DNA of 6,611 nucleotides, taken from contig LJUE01000139.1 in the NCBI GenBank assembly GCA_001303885.1, positions 1-6,611 on the forward strand, read 5' to 3'. The notes beneath the pieces were generated by a model that saw only the letters and a list, made by a program, of their open reading frames with translations, searched no databases and was not told the origin of the DNA. A program made the position numbers and the translations under genes. This document shows positions 1 to 5,139 of this stretch, in pieces. The first letter of the stretch is position 1; each line of letters starts with the position of its first letter. This DNA is from Planctomycetes bacterium SM23_32. GTDB taxonomy: Bacteria > Planctomycetota > Brocadiia > SM23-32.

Positions 1-515
1 TTCTCGTCGAAGCCGCCCGCTATCCAGTCGCCGGGCGGGATGGTGATGCGCACGCACCGCAGGGCGCCCAGCTCGCCCGTCTCCTTCAGGCGTTCCACCT
101 CGGCCCTGGCGCGGATGGTGGCCGGGTCGCTGCGCTTGTGGTAGCCGACCATGATCCAGGTGCCGCTCTCGCGCACGGCCTCTGCGATCCGCTCGCCCAC
201 CTCGACGGAGCCGGCCAGGGGCTTCTCGATGAAGAGCGGGACGCCGGCCTCCAGGAGCTCGGGCACCAGGACGCCGTGGCGCGTGAAAGGCTGCGAGGCG
301 ACGATGGCGTCCAGCTCCTCCGCCTCGATCATCGCGCGGTGGTCCGGGTAGATGCGCGGGACCCCGTAGCGGGCGGCCACTTTGCGGCCGAGTTCGGTGC
401 GCAGCTCGGCGACGGCGACCACGCGGCAGGCGGGCAGGACGGCGTAGTTGCTCAGGTGGGCGGCCTGGCCCATGGCCCCCACGCCCACGAATCCCACTCT
501 GACGGGTTCGCCCAC
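1..515 (-). CDS. Gfo/Idh/MocA family oxidoreductase, N-terminal part (3' end beyond window)
   Basis: NAD(P)-dependent sugar or cyclitol dehydrogenase of the Gfo/Idh/MocA family; only the first 171 residues lie in the window. The N-terminal Rossmann fold starts with VGFVGVGAMG (residues 7-16, dinucleotide-binding glycine loop). The family's EKP signature is present as FIEKPLAG (EKP at 97-99, Lys98 being the usual catalytic/cofactor lysine). It is followed by GYHKRSDPA (124-132), the start of the C-terminal substrate domain. The His of the later catalytic motif would lie outside the window. The start is a GTG at 515, chosen because GAGGAGG (526-520) sits four bases upstream and the glycine loop begins at the expected distance. 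It follows the GH130 gene after 83 bp and is probably co-transcribed with it. It is clearly different from the other oxidoreductase in this window, so the two probably act on different substrates or steps. The family call is firm; the substrate is unknown. Confidence 0.93.
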   Translation of the reverse strand, partial: MGEPVRVGFVGVGAMGQAAHLSNYAVLPACRVVAVAELRTELGRKVAARYGVPRIYPDHRAMIEAEELDAIVASQPFTRHGVLVPELLEAGVPLFIEKPLAGSVEVGERIAEAVRESGTWIMVGYHKRSDPATIRARAEVERLKETGELGALRCVRITIPPGDWIAGGFDE

Positions 516-519
516 GCTG

Positions 520-526
520 CCTCCTC
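520..526 (-). promoter_or_regulatory. Shine-Dalgarno site fixing a GTG start
   Basis: GAGGAGG lies four bases before the GTG at 515. It supports GTG initiation for the downstream oxidoreductase over the internal in-frame GTG six codons later. Confidence 0.7.
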
Positions 527-598
527 TGCCTGTGCCGGCTGTCACTTCAGGCGCCGCGCCGGCCTTGCGGCGGGGCGGACCTTGTCGTTCAGGGCCTT

Positions 599-1522
599 TC
601 ACTTCGCCGTCAGGCAGAACTCGACCAGCTCGTCCACCTCGCCGATGGCCAGCGCCATGCGGTGGTCGGCGCAGCCGTAGTAGACGTAGAGCTTGCCGTC
701 CTCTGTCTCCACGGCGCCGCTGGTGAAGACCACGTTCGGCGTCTGCCCCATGCACTCGTAGTCCTTCTCGGCGGCCAGTATGTAGCTTTCGGGCGCGGCG
801 ACGATCTTCCAGGGCTCTTCCAGGTCCAGCAGCATCGCGCCGAGGTAGTAGTTGTTCGACGAGCAGGTGACGCCGACGCCGTGGTAGATCTCCAGCCAGC
901 CCTCGTCGGTCCTGATGGGGATGGCGCCGGCGCCGGTCTTCATGTGGCCCCAGGCCAGGTGCGGCATGTCGAGCGGGCGGCTGTTGCCCCAGTAGGTCAG
1001 GTCGGGCGACTCGCTGTACCAGATCCGGCTGCCGCCGCCCGGCAGTTCGGGCCGCTCCAGCCGCGCGTAGTTGCCGCCTATCTTCTCGGGGAAGAGCACG
1101 GCGTTGCGATTGGACGGCACCGAGCAGCCGGGCCAGGGCTCGAAGTGCACGAAGTCCGTCGTAGTCGCCAGCCCGATGGTGCAGTGCAGCGGCCCGATCC
1201 ACATCGCGTGGTAGCAGTAGTAGACGCCGTCCATCTGCGTGATGCGCATGTCGAAGCGATGGCTGCCATACCGCTTCTCCACTTCGCGCAGGGGGTAGAC
1301 GATGGGCTCGGGACGCACCTCGAAGCGGAACCCGTCCTCGCTGGTCGCCACGCAGAAGTCCGAGCGGCGGCGCAGGTCCTCCACCCGGAGCACCAGCAGG
1401 AAGCGGTCCCCGAACCGCGTCGCGCCGGCGTTGAAGACGGCATAGCAGGGGAACGGCATGTCCTCGGGGCGGAGGATCGGGTTGCCCTCGTACCTCTTCA
1501 GCAGACTGCCGGCGGCGCTCAT
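599..1522 (-). CDS. GH130 family glycoside phosphorylase/hydrolase (beta-mannoside phosphorylase-like)
   Basis: Predicted cytoplasmic five-bladed propeller enzyme of family GH130, 307 residues, the normal length for the compact members. Known members phosphorolyse beta-1,4-mannosyl-glucose, mannosyl-GlcNAc or manno-oligosaccharides to mannose 1-phosphate; some are hydrolases. Family blocks appear in order: KRYEGNPIL (9-17), VFNAGATRF (29-37), SEDGFRF (61-67), FDMRIT (90-95), NAVLFPEKIGG (140-150), SPDLTYWG (172-179), KTGAGAIPI (195-203), GWLEIYHGV (208-216), LGAMLLDLEEP (227-237), TPNVVF (261-266) and YYGCAD (281-286). From memory it resembles the Thermotoga TM1225-type proteins. Asp91 sits where the family's catalytic Asp of the (E/Y)DPR motif is expected; the neighbouring Pro is Met here. 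No signal peptide is seen. The ATG at 1522 has AAGGGAG (1537-1531) eight bases upstream. It lies 54 bp after one oxidoreductase gene and 83 bp before another, suggesting one transcript. The family is certain; phosphorylase versus hydrolase and the exact glycan are not settled. Confidence 0.92.
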   Translation of the reverse strand: MSAAGSLLKRYEGNPILRPEDMPFPCYAVFNAGATRFGDRFLLVLRVEDLRRRSDFCVATSEDGFRFEVRPEPIVYPLREVEKRYGSHRFDMRITQMDGVYYCYHAMWIGPLHCTIGLATTTDFVHFEPWPGCSVPSNRNAVLFPEKIGGNYARLERPELPGGGSRIWYSESPDLTYWGNSRPLDMPHLAWGHMKTGAGAIPIRTDEGWLEIYHGVGVTCSSNNYYLGAMLLDLEEPWKIVAAPESYILAAEKDYECMGQTPNVVFTSGAVETEDGKLYVYYGCADHRMALAIGEVDELVEFCLTAK

Positions 1523-1576
1523 GGTCCCATCTCCCTTCAGCAGCTTGGGTCGAGTTGCCGGCCGCTCCGGCGGGCG

Positions 1577-2569
1577 CTATCTGATGCGGACGGGCTTGCC
1601 GCCCTGCGCGGCGGACGCGAGCACGGCCGAGGTCAGCTTGACGCCCCTGAGCCCTTCGCGCGCGGGGGCCAGCGTCTGGCCCTTGCCGCGGACCGCGCGC
1701 AGGAAGTCCCTGGTCTCGGCCAGCAGGTTGTCGGACTCCTTGGCCACGGTCTCGCGGCGCACCTTCCGGCCGCCTGTGTGGATGAACTCGGCCTCATTGG
1801 GGCTGCGGAACAGCACCGTCACCTTCTCGCAGACGACCCGGTAGCTGCCGGTCCACTCGCCCGGCACGGCGCAGTTCGAGCCGACGATGCTGCCGAGCGC
1901 GCCGTTCTTGAACCGCATGGCGGCGACGCTGGTGTCCTCGACCGTGTAGCCCTCGACGTCGCCGTGGCAGAGGTTCGCGGCCAGACCGCAGACGCTGGCC
2001 ACGTCGCCGAACAGGTGCAGGGCCACGTCGTAGGTGTGGATGACCTGCTCCAGGACCTGCCCGCCGGCCTGCGCCTTGTCCCGCCACCAGGGGCCGTGCA
2101 GAGCGTTGCAGAAGTAGCGCCCCTGGAATAGCGTCGGCCGGCCGGCCGAGCCGTCCTCGATCATCTTCTTCAGCTTCCTCACCGCCGCTCCGTAGCGGCT
2201 CATGTAGCCGACCTGGGAGACGACGCCGGCCTTCTCGATGGCGCGCACGATGCTGGCGGCGCGGCCGGGCTCGACGGCGATGGGCTTCTCCAGGAACAGG
2301 TGGATGCCCTTACGCGCTGCCTTCTCCTCCTGGCCGACGTGGGCGCCGGGCGGAATGCAGACGTAGAGCGCGTCCGGCGCCTGCTCCTTCAGCATCTGGT
2401 CGAAGTCGGTGTAGACGGCCGCCCTGCCGCCCGTGAGGCGCTGGCTGAGCGCCTCGGCGCCCTCCAGGGCGCAGATTGCCGCCAGACTGACGCCGCGCTC
2501 TTTGACGAGGCGCTGACCGTGCTGATACCCCATGCCGCCGGCGCCCAGGATGCCCACCTGCAATGCCAT
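1577..2569 (-). CDS. Gfo/Idh/MocA family NAD(P)-dependent oxidoreductase
   Basis: Complete 330-residue Gfo/Idh/MocA dehydrogenase, the usual family size. It probably oxidises a hydroxyl of a sugar, sugar derivative or inositol to a ketone (or the reverse) in the cytoplasm. The Rossmann domain begins with VGILGAGGMG (5-14). The EKP motif is LFLEKPIAVE (91-100) with Lys95. The C-terminal domain carries GGQVLEQVIHTYDVALHLFG (169-188), the counterpart of the family's GG..xxD.G.H..D motif: His178 is the likely catalytic histidine and Asp181 is conserved, while the usual first Asp is Glu174. The C-terminal part ends with a substrate-domain helix and a short basic tail. The ATG at 2569 is preceded by GGAGGAG (2582-2576) six bases away. 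It lies between the deacetylase gene (114 bp upstream) and the GH130 gene (54 bp downstream). With the aminotransferase it could form an oxidise-then-aminate pair, as known for WbpB/WbpE-type or NtdC/NtdA-type enzymes; that link is inference. Confidence 0.95.
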   Translation of the reverse strand: MALQVGILGAGGMGYQHGQRLVKERGVSLAAICALEGAEALSQRLTGGRAAVYTDFDQMLKEQAPDALYVCIPPGAHVGQEEKAARKGIHLFLEKPIAVEPGRAASIVRAIEKAGVVSQVGYMSRYGAAVRKLKKMIEDGSAGRPTLFQGRYFCNALHGPWWRDKAQAGGQVLEQVIHTYDVALHLFGDVASVCGLAANLCHGDVEGYTVEDTSVAAMRFKNGALGSIVGSNCAVPGEWTGSYRVVCEKVTVLFRSPNEAEFIHTGGRKVRRETVAKESDNLLAETRDFLRAVRGKGQTLAPAREGLRGVKLTSAVLASAAQGGKPVRIR

Positions 2570-2637
2570 GTTCCGCTCCTCCAGAGGTCCCGGTTCGCGG
2601 GAAACGGCGGCCCATCATAACCCAGCCGGTCGCTCGC

Positions 2638-2656
2638 CACCAGGGCAGGCCTGGTG
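2638..2656 (-). other. Perfect 7-bp stem-loop downstream of the deacetylase gene
   Basis: The arms CACCAGG and CCTGGTG pair perfectly around a five-base loop, starting 28 bases past the deacetylase stop codon. There is no T-run after it on either strand, so it is not a canonical intrinsic terminator. It may be a weak pause, attenuator or RNA-stabilising hairpin, or chance in GC-rich DNA. Confidence 0.35.
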
Positions 2657-2683
2657 CAGCTTTCTCGAGGCAGGGCGCGGCCT

Positions 2684-3514
2684 CTACTGCGCCGCTGTCA
2701 GGCGTGCGTGCAGGTCGGCGTAGGTGCCCGTCTCCAGCCCCAGTTCGCGCGCCAGGGCGAAGGTCAGCTCGAGCATCCGCATCTGCGGGTCGAACCGGGC
2801 GAGCGACCACGGGTGCCAGATGAGCGAGACGAACGTCAACGCCTCGCGCGCCGCCCGTTCGATGAAGCAGCGGTTGACGGCCGCCTCCTCCTCGGGCGTC
2901 TCGATGAAGCGCGGCGGGATGGCCTCGGGCATCTCCGGCGGCCAGAGCGTGATGCGCAGGGGGCCCCAGGCGTTGTTGTCCTTCAGCAGGTTCTCGTGCC
3001 AGCCGTGGGCGGGCAGTTCCCACAGGCCCGGGAAGCCGTCGCCGGCGTAGCTGAACGGCTGGCTGAGCGGCGCGGGGAGGCTGTGGTGCAGGCCCCACGC
3101 CAGGCTGCTGACGTAGCGGAAGCCGGCGTCCGCTATGAGCCGGAGCAGGTCCGGGGCGCCCTTCAGCCCGTCGGCGAAGCCGCAGGCGGGGCGCACGCCG
3201 AGACACGGCCGCTCGAAGACGCGCTCGGCCCACTCCTTCCCCAGCCGCACCTCGCGCCGTGCCTGCTCGGGCGATGCGGCTTCCCCGCAGAAGGGGTGGT
3301 CCCGGAGCACCTGGTGGGAGTAGGTGTGCGAGGCGAGCTCGAAGAGCGGGTCGTCGAGCAGGTCCCGGTAGGCCGCGCCGTCGGATTCGAGCAGCGTGCC
3401 GAGCACGAAGAACGTGGCCGGCATCTCGAGCCGCCGGTGCACGGCGGCGATGCGGCGGCAGGCCTTCAGGCACTCGCCCGACTCCACGTCGTAGGCGGCG
3501 ATGTAGAGCGTCAC
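2684..3514 (-). CDS. Polysaccharide deacetylase, CE4/NodB-like
   Basis: Metal-dependent deacetylase of the CE4 (NodB homology) type, 276 residues, expected to remove N-acetyl (or O-acetyl) groups from a sugar or polysaccharide. Motif 1 is AAYDVESG (6-13): Asp9 is the likely catalytic base, and the usual second Asp is replaced by the DVE arrangement known from XrtA/PEP-CTERM-type deacetylases. Motif 2 is ASHTYSHQ (61-68), giving His63 and His67 as metal ligands. GVRPACGF (106-113) is the counterpart of the RxPxG/S motif 3. LIWHPW (231-236) supplies the C-terminal histidine. ATFFVLGTLLE (33-43) is a typical CE4 strand. No signal peptide or membrane segment is seen, so it appears cytoplasmic and may act on a soluble precursor. 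The start is a GTG at 3514 with AGGGG (3526-3522) seven bases upstream; no other in-frame start is close. It sits 138 bp after the aminotransferase gene. The family is firm; the substrate is unknown. Confidence 0.92.
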   Translation of the reverse strand: MTLYIAAYDVESGECLKACRRIAAVHRRLEMPATFFVLGTLLESDGAAYRDLLDDPLFELASHTYSHQVLRDHPFCGEAASPEQARREVRLGKEWAERVFERPCLGVRPACGFADGLKGAPDLLRLIADAGFRYVSSLAWGLHHSLPAPLSQPFSYAGDGFPGLWELPAHGWHENLLKDNNAWGPLRITLWPPEMPEAIPPRFIETPEEEAAVNRCFIERAAREALTFVSLIWHPWSLARFDPQMRMLELTFALARELGLETGTYADLHARLTAAQ

Positions 3515-3543
3515 GTTATCGCCCCTTTTCTGCTCCTGCTCAT
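3511..3543 (-). CDS. Possible 10-residue leader peptide overlapping the deacetylase start
   Basis: An ATG at 3543 opens a ten-codon frame (MSRSRKGAIT) whose TGA overlaps the deacetylase GTG in a GTGA junction. Purine-rich GGAGG-type sequences lie just upstream. The arrangement would allow translational coupling. It is too short to separate from chance by sequence alone, and the deacetylase has its own ribosome binding site inside this frame. Confidence 0.2.
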   Translation of the reverse strand: MSRSRKGAIT

Positions 3544-3580
3544 CCTCCGCGCTCCTCCAAGGCTTCAGAGGGCGGGCCTG

Positions 3581-3619
3581 CTCGGCTGCCCCGAGCCTGT
3601 CGAGGGGCCTTCGCCCTCG
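3581..3619. repeat. Intergenic overlapping hairpins resembling a common dispersed palindromic repeat
   Basis: Three overlapping inverted repeats lie in the gap after the aminotransferase gene: CTCGG/CCGAG (3581-3595), an imperfect palindrome at 3589-3607 with the core GAGCCTGTCGAGGGG, and CGAGGG/CCCTCG (3601-3619). The middle one resembles the CCTGAGC(C/T)TGTCGAAGGG type of dispersed intergenic palindrome seen in many bacterial genomes (recognised from memory). No T-run follows on the minus strand, so a classical terminator is not supported, although the structures could fold at the mRNA 3' end. Only one copy is in the window. Confidence 0.4.
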
Positions 3620-3652
3620 TCCGTCGGGTGCGCGTTGCGGGCGCCCGTCCGC

Positions 3653-5032
3653 TTACAGCCACGGCGCCGCGCCCCGATCTCTGGTGCAGTAGGCCGCCAG
3701 CACCTTGTTGACGCCGTCGGCGATGTGGCGGCAGTCGGCGGCGGTGTACCACTGGTTCAGGTGCACGCTGATGACGCGGTCGAACAGGTCGTCGGCCACG
3801 GGGCAGTCGCCGCGGCCGTACTCGATCTTGCCGCCGGCGCGCACGTAGTGTGGGCATCCAAAGGGGCAGCCCTCGCCGGTCGGCGACTCCCCGAGCGTGA
3901 TCGGGTACATGTAGGAGTACTGATGCCAGTCGGGTGAGGCCCCCTCGCTGCGCATCCACGCGTTGACCCCTTCGGCGTTGAGGGCCTGCGCGATCTGCCG
4001 GCCCAGCTCCAAGGTCTCCGGGAAGAAGCGGAGCAGGTAGCCGACCTCGCCCTCGGGGTCGTTCAGCTTCTGCGGCGTGATCTCGGCGTAGGTGCGCAGG
4101 CGCTTGAGGATGCGGGTGCGCACCGTGCGGAACCGCCTGACCACGGCCGGCAGCTTGCGCAGTTGCACGGCGTCCATCGCGGCTTCCAGCTCGGTCATGC
4201 GGTAGTTGGTGCCGGCGAACAGCTCGCCCTCATGGCGCGGGGCGGCGAAGCGGTCGGGCCTCCACAGGCCGCCGCACTCGGCGAGCTGGCTGGCCCGCTC
4301 CCACAGGCGCTTCCTGTCGGTCACCAGCAGGCCGCCCTCGCCGGCGCCCACGATCTTGTAGGCCGAGATGCTGAAGCAGCCGACGTCGCCGAACGTGCCG
4401 ACCAGCCTGCCCCGGAAGGAGGCCCCGGAGGACTGGGCGCAGTCCTCGACCACCGCCAGTTTGTGCCGGCGGGCGATCCGCATGATGGCCCGCATGTCGC
4501 AGACCCCGCCCATCACGTGGGTCGGGGCCACGGCGACGGTGCGCGGGGTGATCAGCTCCTCGAACGCGGCCGGGTCCATGTGGAGCGACTCGTCCACGTC
4601 GCAGAAGACGGGCACGCCCCTGGCCGTGACTACGGCCGCCGCGGTGGCCATGAAGCCGATGGCGGGGCAGATGACCTCCTTGCCCGGCCCGACGCCGACC
4701 GCCACGAACGCCGCGTGGAGGGCCGCCGTGCCGGAGTTCAGCCCCAGGGCGTGCCTGACCCCGAAGGTCTCGCGCGCCGCCCGCTCGAAGCGCTGCACGC
4801 AGGTCTCCTTGAGGTCGGAGTAGTAGTTGGCCAGGAACGGTCCGCCGCCCATGTCCTCCTCGGCGATGGCGGCGCGGACCTTCCTCAGCGCGGTGGGCGA
4901 GAAGCCGAACCGTCGGGCGACGGCCATGAACTCCTCGATGCCGACCTTCGGTCTGCCCTTCCCCTCGATGCGGCCGACGGCCTTCAGTCCGCCCTGAAGG
5001 GCGAGCTTCTGCTCTTGGCGGCGCTCTGGCAT
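3653..5032 (-). CDS. DegT/DnrJ/EryC1/StrS family PLP-dependent aminotransferase
   Basis: Fold-type I PLP aminotransferase of 459 residues that transfers an amino group, usually from glutamate or glutamine, to a keto-sugar or keto-cyclitol. NSGTAALHAAF (99-109) is the cofactor phosphate-binding region. VVEDCAQSSGA (194-204) contains Asp197, which contacts the pyridine nitrogen. SISAYKIVGAGEGG (221-234) contains Lys226, the Schiff-base lysine. TNYRMTELEAAM (275-286) is the conserved substrate-side motif. The N-terminal LALQGGLKAVG and the later IEEFMAVARRFGF match the extended subgroup that includes scyllo-inosose and AHBA-synthase-like proteins. It is longer than the usual 370-400 residues, partly through a Cys-containing segment near 389-410. 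The frame stays open to 5491, but the ATG at 5032 is chosen: GGAG (5045-5042) lies nine bases upstream, and the sequence beyond it is compositionally a shadow of the next gene. A promoter-like element and palindrome lie upstream. Family certain; substrate unknown. Confidence 0.95.
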   Translation of the reverse strand: MPERRQEQKLALQGGLKAVGRIEGKGRPKVGIEEFMAVARRFGFSPTALRKVRAAIAEEDMGGGPFLANYYSDLKETCVQRFERAARETFGVRHALGLNSGTAALHAAFVAVGVGPGKEVICPAIGFMATAAAVVTARGVPVFCDVDESLHMDPAAFEELITPRTVAVAPTHVMGGVCDMRAIMRIARRHKLAVVEDCAQSSGASFRGRLVGTFGDVGCFSISAYKIVGAGEGGLLVTDRKRLWERASQLAECGGLWRPDRFAAPRHEGELFAGTNYRMTELEAAMDAVQLRKLPAVVRRFRTVRTRILKRLRTYAEITPQKLNDPEGEVGYLLRFFPETLELGRQIAQALNAEGVNAWMRSEGASPDWHQYSYMYPITLGESPTGEGCPFGCPHYVRAGGKIEYGRGDCPVADDLFDRVISVHLNQWYTAADCRHIADGVNKVLAAYCTRDRGAAPWL

Positions 5033-5041
5033 GTGGTCTGT

Positions 5042-5045
5042 CTCC
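5042..5045 (-). promoter_or_regulatory. Shine-Dalgarno site deciding the aminotransferase start
   Basis: GGAG nine bases before the ATG at 5032. It supports this start over the much longer open frame, which continues into the neighbouring gene without a supported initiation site. Confidence 0.55.
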
Positions 5046-5074
5046 GAAACGGCGGTCCCGCGCAGGTGGGATGC

Positions 5075-5089
5075 TCCGCGGTCCGCGGA
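5075..5089. promoter_or_regulatory. Perfect 15-bp palindrome, possible operator
   Basis: TCCGCGG-N-CCGCGGA is a perfect inverted repeat with a single central base. It lies directly downstream of a -10-like hexamer, where a repressor site would overlap the transcription start. The centre is too tight to be a normal RNA hairpin, which favours a protein-binding site. GC-rich composition raises the chance background. Confidence 0.4.
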
Positions 5090-5117
5090 TTCTAAGAGGG
5101 GCGGTGCGCGGCTGCAA
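5089..5117 (-). promoter_or_regulatory. Sigma70-like promoter candidate for the aminotransferase gene
   Basis: TTGCAG (5117-5112) and TAGAAT (5094-5089) are separated by exactly 17 bases. The -10 matches the consensus at five of six positions; the -35 matches only TTG. It lies just after the TolB-like gene's stop and about 57 bases before the aminotransferase ATG, in an otherwise very GC-rich gap. It would make the aminotransferase the first gene of its own transcription unit. Confidence 0.4.
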
Positions 5118-5139
5118 GCCCTGGCCGCCCGGGGCCGCG

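Noticed and set aside
552..572. CGCCGC/GCGGCG inverted repeat after the GH130 gene as a terminator
   Set aside because: Nine-base loop, six-base all-GC arms and no T-run; expected by chance at this composition.
662..2131. Long plus-strand open frame (489 codons) opposite the GH130 and oxidoreductase genes
   Set aside because: It runs antisense to two genes with clear family motifs, has a low-complexity Ala/Gly/Val/Arg-rich translation and no recognisable domain. GC-rich DNA produces such shadows.
2614..2619. TATGAT on the minus strand as a -10 box for the oxidoreductase gene
   Set aside because: The hexamer is good, but no acceptable -35 is found at 16-18 bases and the gene fits as an internal member of the cluster. 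Kept only as a weak possibility.
2310..3473. Minus-strand open frame (387 codons) overlapping the deacetylase and oxidoreductase genes in another frame
   Set aside because: The translation is Arg/Pro/Ala-rich shadow sequence; both overlapped frames carry catalytic motifs.
2654..3937. Plus-strand open frame (427 codons) across the deacetylase and the aminotransferase end
   Set aside because: It crosses an intergenic gap antisense to two well supported genes, and its translation is compositionally biased with no domain.
4163..5095. Plus-strand open frame (310 codons) opposite the aminotransferase gene
   Set aside because: It mirrors codon bias of the real minus-strand gene; no motif and no convincing start context.
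5121..5139. GGCC-rich inverted repeats after the TolB-like stop codon as a terminator
   Set aside because: Only four-base arms made of a self-palindromic GGCC and no T-run follow, so termination cannot be supported.
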